Shown here: piece by piece, positions 42,872 to 50,309 of the stretch
Layout: each line of letters starts with the position of its first letter
How positions within the stretch are numbered: position 1 is the first letter of the stretch
NCBI RefSeq assembly: GCF_031769195.1
Contig: NZ_JAVHNP010000007.1
Coordinates: 1-64,000 of the forward strand
Direction of reading: 5' to 3'
From: Vreelandella sp031769195
GTDB taxonomy: Bacteria > Pseudomonadota > Gammaproteobacteria > Pseudomonadales > Halomonadaceae
DNA length: 64,000 nucleotides
Notes under the pieces: generated by a model
Databases searched by the model: none
What the model was told of the DNA's origin: nothing
What the model saw: the letters and a program-made list of their open reading frames with translations, nothing else
Position numbers and translations under genes: made by a program

Positions 42872-43873
42872 TTAGTAGTGTTCTAAGTGTTCTTGAAGCG
42901 TTAGCGCCAGCTGGTGTTGCCAAGTGGGTAAGGTGATGCCAAGTGCCTGCTCTAGTTTACTCAACGCTAAGCGTGAGTTTAACGGGCGCTTGGCAGGTGT
43001 GGGGTATTGAGCGGTCGTAATGCCGTGGGTGTTTTCAGGCGTAATCGCGAGCTCTACCTGCCGTTGGCTGGCTTGCTTAAAGATTTCGCTGGCTAGGCCG
43101 TGCCAGCTGGTTTCGCCCTGCGTGGCTAGGTGGTAAACCCCTGATGGGATGTGAGGGGTTAAACGTGAGGCGTTAGGGATAAAGGCTAACGCCGTGATTT
43201 GGGCAATTAAGCGTGCCGGGGTGGGCGCACCCACTTGGTCGTTCACGATATTGAGCGCTTCTCGCTTGTGGCCCAGGCGCAGCATGGTTTTCATAAAGTT
43301 GTTGCCACGGGCGGCGTATACCCAACTGGTGCGAAAAATCAGGTGGTGTGCTCCGCTTTGAGTAACCGCTTCATCCCCTTCTAACTTGGTTTGCCCGTAA
43401 ATGCTTAAGGGGCCGGTGGGGCTGTCTTCTTGCCACGGGGTTTCACCGTTGCCAGGGTAAACGTAGTCGGTTGAGTAGTGCACTAGCGCAATGCCCTTCT
43501 GGGCGGCATAGGTGGCTAGCTGTGCGGGTAGCTCGGCATTCAGGCGCTTGGCTTGTGCCGGCTCGCTCTCGGCTTTGTCTACCGCGGTGTAGGCGGCGGC
43601 ATTCAGAATCAATGAGGGCTGGTGCTTTGCAAGATACTCATCCACCGCTTGGGCATTGGTTAAATCGAGTGCCTGCCGTGTGGGGGCCAAGATGTTACCG
43701 AACGGGGCGAACTGGCGCTGCAGCTCAAAGCCCACTTGGCCATTGCCGCCGGTGATGAAAATGGTGAATGGTGAATGGTGAGTGGTGAATGGTGAATTGT
43801 TAGTGGTGAATGGTGAATGGTGAGTAGTGAGTGGTGAGTCGTGAGTGGTGAGTGGTGAGTGGTCAGAGGTCAT
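42872..43873 (-). CDS. rfbD: dTDP-4-dehydrorhamnose reductase with heptamer-encoded N-terminus
   Basis: NAD(P)H-dependent last step of dTDP-L-rhamnose synthesis. The Rossmann motif FITGGNGQVGFELQ, STDYVYPG and the catalytic YGQTK are intact. The family normally starts with Met 3-5 residues before this motif, but here no ATG or GTG is found there. The only start with a ribosome-binding site (AGGAG 8 bp upstream) is ATG 43873. From it about 37 residues of SPLTTHH/SPFTTHH type are read through 16 heptamers before the enzyme begins. An ATT codon next to the Rossmann motif is the only local alternative. Gain or loss of one heptamer would shift the frame, so expression may be phase variable. Confidence 0.9.
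   Translation of the reverse strand: MTSDHSPLTTHDSPLTTHHSPFTTNNSPFTTHHSPFTIFITGGNGQVGFELQRQFAPFGNILAPTRQALDLTNAQAVDEYLAKHQPSLILNAAAYTAVDKAESEPAQAKRLNAELPAQLATYAAQKGIALVHYSTDYVYPGNGETPWQEDSPTGPLSIYGQTKLEGDEAVTQSGAHHLIFRTSWVYAARGNNFMKTMLRLGHKREALNIVNDQVGAPTPARLIAQITALAFIPNASRLTPHIPSGVYHLATQGETSWHGLASEIFKQASQRQVELAITPENTHGITTAQYPTPAKRPLNSRLALSKLEQALGITLPTWQHQLALTLQEHLEHY
43761..43872. repeat. Heptamer tract 3 inside the rfbD 5' coding region
   Basis: Sixteen consecutive 7-bp units (112 bp) of TGAATGG/TGAGTGG type on the plus strand with a few substitutions. It lies between the rfbD start codon and the codons for the Rossmann fold. Since 7 is not a multiple of 3, slippage changes the reading frame. 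The tract itself has no stop in the sense direction, and its coding-strand peptide is nearly the same in all three frames. Confidence 0.88.
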
Positions 43874-43885
43874 GGCGCTCACTCC

Positions 43886-45016
43886 TTATAGGCTGCCGAG
43901 GCGTTGGCCTTGGTAGCTGCCGTCTTGTACGCGTTTCCACCAGGTTTCGTTGGCGAGGTACCATTCAACCGTTTTACGCAGGCCCGTTTCAAAGGTTTCT
44001 GCTGGCTTCCAGCCGAGTTCGCGTTCGATTTTGCTGGCGTCGATGGCGTAGCGTACATCGTGGCCTGGGCGGTCTGTTACAAACGTGATTAGTTGTTTGT
44101 AAGTGGTGAATGGTAAGTCGTGAGTGGTGAGTTGTGAGTGGTGAGTGGTGTCTTGTGTGCTCTCGTTTGCCTGTAAGGGCACCAGCTCGTCCAGGATGTC
44201 ACAGATGGTTTCTACGACGTGTAAGTTCGTTTGTTCGTTATGCCCGCCGATGTTGTAGGTTTCGCCTACTTGGCCTTCGGTGGCTACTTTGATGAGCGCG
44301 CGGGCGTGGTCTTCTACGTAGAGCCAGTCGCGGATTTGTTGGCCGTTGCCGTATACTGGTAGTGGCTTGCCTGCCAGGGCGTTGAGGATCATTAACGGAA
44401 TCAGTTTTTCCGGAAAATGATACGGGCCATAGTTGTTTGAACAGTTCGTTACTAACGTGGGCAGGCCGTAGGTACGCTGCCAGGCGCGTACTAAGTGATC
44501 AGAGCTGGCCTTGCTGGCGGAATAGGGTGAGCTAGGGGCGTAGGGCGTGGTTTCTGTAAAGAGGTCGTCGGTGCCTTCTAGGTCGCCGTATACCTCATCC
44601 GTGGAAATGTGGTGAAAGCGGAAGGCCTCTGCTTTAGCGGCGTTCGTTTCTTGAAGCGCTTTCCAATAAGCACGCGCGGCTTCTAGCAGTACGGCGGTGC
44701 CTACTACATTGGTTTGGATAAATTCAGCGGGGCCGTCGATGGAACGGTCTACGTGGCTTTCGGCGGCTAGGTGCATCACGATATCGGGCTGATGCTGTTC
44801 GAACAAATGCTGCATCGCCACGGTGTCGCAAATATCGGCCTGCACGAACGTATAGCGTTCGCTGTTTTCTATACTCGCCAACGATTCTACATTGCCTGCA
44901 TAGGTGAGCTTATCGACGTTGATCACACGGTGCTGAGTGCTATTGATCAATTCGCGTACAACGGCTGAACCAATAAACCCTGCGCCACCGGTAATTAAAA
45001 ACGTTTTGCTGTTCAT
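43886..45016 (-). CDS. rfbB: dTDP-glucose 4,6-dehydratase carrying a heptamer insertion
   Basis: NAD-dependent dehydratase, second step of dTDP-rhamnose synthesis. GGAGFIGSAVVREL, HLAAESHVDRSI, the catalytic STDEVYGDL, YSASKASSDHLV and NYGPYHFPEKLIPL are all present. It has 376 residues against about 355-361 in most relatives. The excess lies after ILDELVPLQ, where about 18-20 residues (DTTHHSQLTTHDLPFTT) read from a heptamer tract precede LITFVTDRPGHD. This loop is short and variable in the family, so the insertion may be tolerated. It is the first gene of rfbBDAC and starts 34 bp after kpsT. Confidence 0.95.
   Translation of the reverse strand: MNSKTFLITGGAGFIGSAVVRELINSTQHRVINVDKLTYAGNVESLASIENSERYTFVQADICDTVAMQHLFEQHQPDIVMHLAAESHVDRSIDGPAEFIQTNVVGTAVLLEAARAYWKALQETNAAKAEAFRFHHISTDEVYGDLEGTDDLFTETTPYAPSSPYSASKASSDHLVRAWQRTYGLPTLVTNCSNNYGPYHFPEKLIPLMILNALAGKPLPVYGNGQQIRDWLYVEDHARALIKVATEGQVGETYNIGGHNEQTNLHVVETICDILDELVPLQANESTQDTTHHSQLTTHDLPFTTYKQLITFVTDRPGHDVRYAIDASKIERELGWKPAETFETGLRKTVEWYLANETWWKRVQDGSYQGQRLGSL
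44102..44150. repeat. Heptamer tract 4 within the rfbB coding region
   Basis: Seven 7-bp units (about 49 bp), including GTGGTGA, ATGGTAA, GTCGTGA and GTTGTGA on the plus strand, lying in frame inside rfbB. The substitutions show it is older or more diverged than tract 3. Confidence 0.85.
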
Positions 45017-45050
45017 GACTTCCTACTTATGTGCTGGGTGGCCGACCACG

Positions 45051-45923
45051 TTAGCGAAGAGTATCAAGATGCGCGCGGGCTTCTTTAGCGCGACTGCCGG
45101 CTTCTTGCACGGCTTTCTTGGCTTCGGCTATCTCTTTTACATCGCCCTGCTCTTTGGCATCCGCTAGGCGTGCTTGGGCGGCTTTTAAATCGGCGTGGCA
45201 GGCCTGAAGGTATTGGCGTGCGCCTTTGGGGTCTTTGGGGAAGTCTGCGCTGCGCTTTTTCTGGTCACTGTCTACATGGTAAGCGGCAATGGCATCGTTA
45301 ATATCGTCGTACCAGAACGCTTGGCCTTTTTTAATGTAGAGGCCTGCTTGGCAGAGATCTTTCAAAATGCCTTCTGAGTGGGACACCATGATCAGCGACG
45401 ACACGCCTATTTTTGATTGGAACAGGTTTTTGGCTTTTTCTTTAAATGCGCGGTCGCCGACGGCGGTGGCTTCGTCGGAAATATAGACGTCAAAATCAAA
45501 GGCGAGAGAAAGGCCAAATGAAATACGCGATTTCATACCCGATGAGTAGGTACGAATGGGCTCATCAAAGGCGGGGCCTATTTCGGCAAACTCTTCTACA
45601 AACTTGATGACGCGTTTGACTTCTTCCGGGCCGCTGCCTTGCACACGGGCAACGAATTTGACGTTTTGCCGCCCGGTCATATTGCCTTGCATGCCACCGG
45701 ATAGCCCGACTGGCCAGGAAACCCGGCTATGGCGAATTACCTCGCCACGCTCGGGGGAGTCCATCCCTGCGATCAGACGCAACAGCGTGGATTTACCCGC
45801 ACCGTTGGCACCAATCAAGCCCACGCTCACCCCTTGGGGGATGGTGACATTGATATCTTTGAGCACCCAGTCGCTACCGTGGTGGTTGTGGTAGCGCTTG
45901 TAGAGGTTCTTTATTTCAATCAT
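45051..45923 (-). CDS. kpsT: Capsule ABC exporter ATP-binding protein (KpsT/Wzt-like)
   Basis: 290 residues. Walker A GLIGANGAGKSTLLRLI, the ABC signature YSSGMKSRISFGLSLA and the Walker B/H-loop region VYISDEATAVGD with MVSHSEGILKDL are intact. It energises the KpsM-type permease. The last 60 residues after YHVDSDQKKR are a helical Ala/Lys-rich extension (KAAQARLADAKEQGDVKE) not found in the short KpsT of E. coli and too short for a Wzt-type carbohydrate-binding domain. It is separated from kpsM by kpsE, a nuclease gene and a four-helix-bundle gene, which is unusual because kpsM and kpsT are generally adjacent. Confidence 0.92.
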   Translation of the reverse strand: MIEIKNLYKRYHNHHGSDWVLKDINVTIPQGVSVGLIGANGAGKSTLLRLIAGMDSPERGEVIRHSRVSWPVGLSGGMQGNMTGRQNVKFVARVQGSGPEEVKRVIKFVEEFAEIGPAFDEPIRTYSSGMKSRISFGLSLAFDFDVYISDEATAVGDRAFKEKAKNLFQSKIGVSSLIMVSHSEGILKDLCQAGLYIKKGQAFWYDDINDAIAAYHVDSDQKKRSADFPKDPKGARQYLQACHADLKAAQARLADAKEQGDVKEIAEAKKAVQEAGSRAKEARAHLDTLR

Positions 45924-45928
45924 TTGTT

Positions 45929-45993
45929 TGTGAATGGTGAGGGGTAAATGGTGAATGGTGAGGGGTGAAGAGTGAATGGTAAGGGGTGAATGG
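45929..45993. repeat. Heptamer tract 5, upstream of kpsT
   Basis: About nine units of TGAATGG/TGAGGGG/TAAATGG type on the plus strand, directly in front of the kpsT start codon (45923). It takes the place where a ribosome-binding site would be expected, so kpsT translation may be poor or coupled. Confidence 0.8.
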
Positions 45994-46016
45994 GGCGTTC
46001 GTGGGTTGCATTGGTT

Positions 46017-46367
46017 TCACCGAATCTTTAAATGTTTGATTAGTCCACCTAGCTGGGCTGATGCTTGGTTAATTGCTGCTAGAGTGGCTGATATATCTTG
46101 TAAATATTCGAGACGTTGAGCAATCAGCAATTGGGTCTCCAGTTCGCTCAAAGAACCTTGAGATATATACAAAAAGCGGATGAACTCTTGGGTGCTACCT
46201 CTCGCCGCCCCTTCTGCAATATTGCTCGGCACTGAGACAGCGCATCTTCGCATTTGGCTGGTGAGGCCGAACTTCTCATCATCTGGAAAGGTTTTGGTGA
46301 GTGTGTACACTTGCTCGACAAGATCCATGCTCTGCTGCCAAACCCTCAACTCCTGATGCTTCCTCAT
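46017..46367 (-). CDS. Four-helix bundle protein (S23/IVP family)
   Basis: 116 residues. ELRVWQQSMDLVEQVYTLT, FPDDEKFGLTSQMRRCAVSVPSNIAEGAAR and FLYISQGSLSELETQLLIA match the small four-helix-bundle family first found in intervening sequences of 23S rRNA genes. Function is unknown; members are widespread and mobile-looking. ATG 46367 has GGAGG 4 bp upstream. It is flanked by heptamer tracts in opposite orientation (45929-45993 and 46383-46434), and is out of place among capsule genes. Confidence 0.85.
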   Translation of the reverse strand: MRKHQELRVWQQSMDLVEQVYTLTKTFPDDEKFGLTSQMRRCAVSVPSNIAEGAARGSTQEFIRFLYISQGSLSELETQLLIAQRLEYLQDISATLAAINQASAQLGGLIKHLKIR

Positions 46368-46382
46368 CCCACCTCCCAATAC

Positions 46383-46434
46383 CCCTCACTACCACCATTC
46401 ACCACTCACCATTCACCACTCACCACTCTCACCC
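46383..46434. repeat. Heptamer tract 6, nuclease 3' end
   Basis: About seven units of ATTCACC/ACTCACC type on the plus strand, in opposite orientation to tract 5. The right part encodes the last residues and the stop codon of the nuclease gene (46406). Confidence 0.82.
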
Positions 46435-47833
46435 CCCTTCCTTTGCGGGCGTACATCGCTTCCAACTCGCGTTTGAGCGCGCTGCGGGCGGTTTGTTCAC
46501 CGTGTACCAAATGAATGGTGTGGGGCCAGCGGCGCATGCGTTTGACGAAGTTGAGCAGGTCTTTTTGGTCGGCGTGGGCGGAGTAGCCGCTGATGGAGGT
46601 AACACCTGCTTTGATATCGAAGCGCTGGCCGTCTATGTCTACCCATCCGCCACGCGGGCCATATTGCTGAATGGCACGACCTGGGGTGCCTGCGCCTTGG
46701 TAGCCGACGAACAGTACTTGGTGGCGCTCATCGCCTAGCATGGCTTTTAGGTAGTTCATGATGCGCCCGCCTGCGCACATGCCGCTGGCGGCGATCACTA
46801 CGGCTGGGCGGCCTGTGTTGGCTAAATAGGCTACCGTTTGCTCGTGAGCTTCGTGGCTTTCTACGGTGTAGAGGTTATCGAAGTTGAGCGGGTGGCGGCC
46901 GCTGCGTAGGCGGCGCTGGGCTTCGTTATCCCAGTAGGGTTTTAGCTGGCGGTATACCTGGGTAAAGCGGGCGGCGAGCGGTGAATCGACGATGATTTCT
47001 AACGCTTGCCATTGGCTTTTAGGTAGCCCGCGTTTGGCATTGCGCTCGGCTTCATAAATGATGCCTTCCAGTTCGTAGAGTAGCTCTTGGGTGCGGCCTA
47101 TGCTGAACGCGGGCACCATCACCGTGCCGCCGTTTGTGAGCGCTTGCTCAATGGCGTTTTTCAGCGTGGCGCGGCGCTGGCGGCGGTCGGGGTGCAGGCG
47201 GTCGCCGTAGGTGCTTTCGAGCACTAGCTGTTCGCAGCCGTAGGGCGATTGAGGTGCGGGGAGCAGGGGTGCATAGGGGGCACCTAAATCGCCGCTGAAT
47301 ATCACCCGTTCCTTTTCACCATTGGGGTGTTGGTGGGCGACTTCTACGTAGCTGGAACCGAGAATGTGCCCTGCCCGCTTGAGCTTTACCCGTGTGGAGG
47401 TGCTGCCCTCTTCGGTTTTTTCGACCACGGTGTGCCATTTACCGTAGGGTACGCTGACGATTTGGCTTTCTAGCTGCTGCTGGAAGCGCTCGATGAGCTG
47501 TGCGTTGCGGGTAAAGCCGATTTTTAGGGCGTCTTCGATCACCAAGGGCAATAGCTTGGCCGATGGGATGGAGCAGATGATCGGCCCTTTGAACCCGGCG
47601 GCCAGTAGGTAAGGTAAGCGGCCTACGTGGTCGATGTGTACGTGGGTGATGACCAGCGCTTTAACGGTGCTGATATCGAATTCGATTTGAAGCTGCTGGA
47701 AGGCGTCTTCTGTGGCGTCTTCGCCTTGGAATAAGCCGCAGTCGATCAGCAGTGCGTGTTTGCTATCGAGGGTGAGCTGGTGGCAGCTTCCGGTGACGCC
47801 CTGGGCACCGCCGTGGTGAGTGATGTTGAGCAT
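46406..47833 (-). CDS. Metallo-beta-lactamase/beta-CASP RNA-processing nuclease
   Basis: 475 residues. The metal-binding THVHIDHVGRLPYL, SGDLGAPYAPLL and a beta-CASP domain (VPAFSIGRTQELLYEL, ASGMCAGGRIMNYL) followed by the RNA-specificity motif SGYSAHADQKDLL and HGEQTARSALK make it a member of the Ysh1/CPSF-like family, expected to be an RNA endonuclease or 5'-exonuclease. The C-terminal residues VRVVSGEW and the stop codon are encoded by heptamer repeats, so the natural 3' end seems overwritten. Start ATG 47833 has AAGGAA upstream. It sits between kpsE and kpsT without obvious link to capsule export. Confidence 0.92.
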   Translation of the reverse strand: MLNITHHGGAQGVTGSCHQLTLDSKHALLIDCGLFQGEDATEDAFQQLQIEFDISTVKALVITHVHIDHVGRLPYLLAAGFKGPIICSIPSAKLLPLVIEDALKIGFTRNAQLIERFQQQLESQIVSVPYGKWHTVVEKTEEGSTSTRVKLKRAGHILGSSYVEVAHQHPNGEKERVIFSGDLGAPYAPLLPAPQSPYGCEQLVLESTYGDRLHPDRRQRRATLKNAIEQALTNGGTVMVPAFSIGRTQELLYELEGIIYEAERNAKRGLPKSQWQALEIIVDSPLAARFTQVYRQLKPYWDNEAQRRLRSGRHPLNFDNLYTVESHEAHEQTVAYLANTGRPAVVIAASGMCAGGRIMNYLKAMLGDERHQVLFVGYQGAGTPGRAIQQYGPRGGWVDIDGQRFDIKAGVTSISGYSAHADQKDLLNFVKRMRRWPHTIHLVHGEQTARSALKRELEAMYARKGRGVRVVSGEW

Positions 47834-48203
47834 TGAATTCCTTTTCGTGCTTTCTTCAGCGTGCTTTCTTTGAGCGGTGTGGCGTTTTGGCGTGTGGTGG
47901 CTTTATCGGGGCGGCTAGCGCCGCCCTTCGCGGGTGCCTCATTCGCTCGTTGCTCTCGCTCTTTCGTTACGCCGCGCTACGGGGTAGGTGCCTCGATTCA
48001 TCAGTCACTCGCGTTACGATTTAAGATGCATGTTTTTGGCGGTGGCGTTTTGGCGTTTGGTGGCGTTATCGGAGCGGCTGGCGCCGGGCCGCCGCTGCGG
48101 GTGCCTCTTTCGCTCGTTGCTCTCGCTCTTTCGTTACGCCGCGCTACGGTTTGCCTTCACCATTCACCACTCACCACTCACCACTCACCACTCACCAACA
48201 ATC
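47834..48203. repeat. Intergenic repeat block: two REP-like units and heptamer tract 7
   Basis: This 370-bp gap between kpsE and the nuclease gene holds two REP-like single units (47908-47982 and about 48071-48149). Each reads hairpin (GGCGGC-n-GCCGCC type), CGCGGGTGC or equivalent, a Ser/Leu-rich-looking spacer CTCGTTGCTCTCGCTCTTTC, and TTACGCCGCGCTACGG. They are the inverse of half a unit in arrays A and B and lie in about 164-bp direct duplicates that start near 47881 and 48045. Immediately after the second unit follow about six heptamers ATTCACC/ACTCACC (48155-48196), up to the kpsE stop. Confidence 0.82.
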
Positions 48204-49304
48204 CTAATCCCGGTGGTCTTTGACGATCATGATGATCATGCTGAGGATAAACGCGAGGAAGATGGTGATGATGGCGAATACACTGCTGTTGTAGAGGCGG
48301 TTAGGCTCGGTGGGGTATTCCGGTAATAAAGGGCTTTGCAGTACGCTGACTTGCTTGAGCTGGCGGGCGGCTTCTAAGCGGGTGTTTTCGAGGGCGGCTA
48401 GGGCGCTGGAGTAGGTTTCCTGTGCGAACTGGGCTTGCAGTTCTAGGGTTTCGTACTCAGCAGAGACGCGGTTGAGCGAGTTGCCGGTGGCTTGGGCTAG
48501 GCGATCGCGCTGTTCCACGATTTGGTCGCGAAGCGCTTCAATGCTACGTTCCACTTGGCGTAATTCGGCGGATTGCGAGCTTTGGAAGCTGGCCAAGGCA
48601 TTACGCTGAGCCTGTAAGCGGGCTAGGTCGCCTTCTAGCGTGGCGACGACTTGGTTGATACTTTCGACCGTGGCGGTGGGTGATACCAGGCCGTACTCGT
48701 TTTGGAACTCGAGCAGTTGAGCGCGGGTTTCTTCAAAGCGCTCTTCAAGGCGCACCATCTGCTGCTCTAAAAACCGCACCTGCTCATCTGCTAGACGATG
48801 GCCCATTTCGTTCATGTGGTTTTCGCCAGCGTCTAATAGCAGTGCTGCCATATCTCTTGCAAACTCTGGTGTGTAGCCTTGAACGTGAATATTCAGTACC
48901 CCTGCGTACTCATCTAGCTCTACTTCTACTCGGCGCAGGTAGTATTTGTGCAGGTCTTCAATCGGCACATTGGGGTCGCGTAGTCTAGCGAAAAAATCAC
49001 CGTGTTCACTGTAGTGTTGACGAATACCTAATTGCTCATCTAGCAGCCGCAACATATCGACGGAGAGTAAATGTTCGCGTAGCAGTAGTAAGTCGTGGGT
49101 ATTGCCGCTTCCCCCACCGCCCAGTAGCGATGCGAAGCTAATATCGGGCGTGGCTACCTGGGGGCTTTCCAACACAACCGTGGCTCGGGAGACATAGCGC
49201 TCTTCTGCCCATACAAACCAATAAAACGATACTAACGCTATCGCGATAATGGCAACTGCCCAATGGGGAAATGCTTTTACAAAACGATTAACGGACGCGT
49301 ACAT
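48204..49304 (-). CDS. kpsE: Capsule export inner-membrane protein (KpsE-like, PCP family)
   Basis: 366 residues. One membrane span near residues 14-33 (HWAVAIIAIALVSFYWFVWA) and another near the C-terminus (VFAIITIFLAFILSMIIMIV) enclose a large periplasmic part with coiled coil (EQQMVRLEERFEETRAQLL, RNALASFQSSQSAELRQVERSI). The C-terminal PEYPTEPNRLYNSSVFA is the proline-rich segment of polysaccharide co-polymerase/KpsE proteins. It should connect KpsM/KpsT to the KpsD outer-membrane channel. It starts 3 bp after kpsM. Confidence 0.92.
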   Translation of the reverse strand: MYASVNRFVKAFPHWAVAIIAIALVSFYWFVWAEERYVSRATVVLESPQVATPDISFASLLGGGGSGNTHDLLLLREHLLSVDMLRLLDEQLGIRQHYSEHGDFFARLRDPNVPIEDLHKYYLRRVEVELDEYAGVLNIHVQGYTPEFARDMAALLLDAGENHMNEMGHRLADEQVRFLEQQMVRLEERFEETRAQLLEFQNEYGLVSPTATVESINQVVATLEGDLARLQAQRNALASFQSSQSAELRQVERSIEALRDQIVEQRDRLAQATGNSLNRVSAEYETLELQAQFAQETYSSALAALENTRLEAARQLKQVSVLQSPLLPEYPTEPNRLYNSSVFAIITIFLAFILSMIIMIVKDHRD

Positions 49305-49307
49305 GGA

Positions 49308-50117
49308 TTATTTTGCCTTTAAACGGTCAACAAAGCGCAGGTGCATCACCAGCCCAACTGAAATTAGCGTGAGAGTAAATAGCCAGAAGTAGAGCATGCT
49401 TGTGCCATGAACCACTTTGTAGTTTTCAAAAAAACCTAGGCGCAATGTCTCTAACCCATGTGGGATGGGGTTCAGCATTAAGTACTCCAACAGCCAGTGT
49501 GGCAGGCTGTTTAACGGCATAATAACGCCAGATAAGAGTAGTAGCGGCATAGAGAGCATGCGCACAACTTTGCCTATTTCTGGCACTAGCGTTGCCGCCA
49601 CCGAAGTGATTAACCCCAGGCCCAGCCCTAGGCTCCATAGCGAAAGCCATGCCGCCAATACGCGTATGACATTATCAGGATACATATCCAGCCCGAGCAA
49701 CAGGCCGCCGCCAATAAAAATCAGAAATACAAAGCTGCGCAGTGCGCCCTCTAAAAAATTACGCACTAACACCGGGTCTACTGGCTGCACCTGACGGTAG
49801 GCAAACAGTGATTTATTGGCTTCCACTGCGCCCATGCCACGCAACATTCCTTCTCGTACTAGCGCAAACCCCAGCAGGCCTGCGATGAGCCAAGGGATGA
49901 ACTCAGCATTGACTACTAGGCGGTCGCCACGGATAAAGCTGCGAATGCCAATCATGATGCCCACAAACGCCACTGGTTCAAATACCATCCAGAACCAGCC
50001 CATACGGTCGCCCATGGTGCGCGAGAGGGCTTCGCGCACAAACATGGCATACCACACGCTGCGGGTGACTTGCCAAGGTGTGCGCGCCCCTTTCGGGGTG
50101 CTGTGTGTGTTATTCAT
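49308..50117 (-). CDS. kpsM: Capsule ABC exporter permease (KpsM-like)
   Basis: 269 residues with about six membrane spans (PVAFVGIMIGI, IAGLLGFALV, SFVFLIFIGGGLLLGL, LGLGLITSVAATLV, LLLLSGVIMPL, FWLFTLTLISVGLVM). The pattern and length match ABC-2 type KpsM permeases, which move completed capsular polymer across the inner membrane with KpsT. No KpsC, KpsS or KpsF homologue is found in the window, so the lipid anchor and Kdo linker of classical group 2 capsules are either elsewhere or not used. Confidence 0.9.
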   Translation of the reverse strand: MNNTHSTPKGARTPWQVTRSVWYAMFVREALSRTMGDRMGWFWMVFEPVAFVGIMIGIRSFIRGDRLVVNAEFIPWLIAGLLGFALVREGMLRGMGAVEANKSLFAYRQVQPVDPVLVRNFLEGALRSFVFLIFIGGGLLLGLDMYPDNVIRVLAAWLSLWSLGLGLGLITSVAATLVPEIGKVVRMLSMPLLLLSGVIMPLNSLPHWLLEYLMLNPIPHGLETLRLGFFENYKVVHGTSMLYFWLFTLTLISVGLVMHLRFVDRLKAK

Positions 50118-50183
50118 GAGGCCGTTTCTTTTGAGGACGAGAACTTATATGGAAGGTTACTGTAGCTGACGGTGGCGTGGCCG

Positions 50184-50300
50184 GGGCGGCTGGCGCCGCC
50201 CTCCGCGGGTGCCTCTGTCGCTCGTTGCTCTCGCTCTTTCGTTACGCCGCGCTACGAGACACCGCCTTTACCATTCACCATTCACCATTCACTATTTACC
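50184..50300. repeat. REP-like unit with heptamer tract 8
   Basis: The REP-like single unit (50184-50255) starts with GGCGGC-TGGC-GCCGCC and ends TTACGCCGCGCTACG. Within 15 bp it is followed by four to five heptamers (ATTCACC type, 50271-50300), up to the kpsD stop. Same order and orientation as at 48071-48196, so the two repeats form a composite element present twice. Confidence 0.82.
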
Positions 50301-50309
50301 AACCACCCA

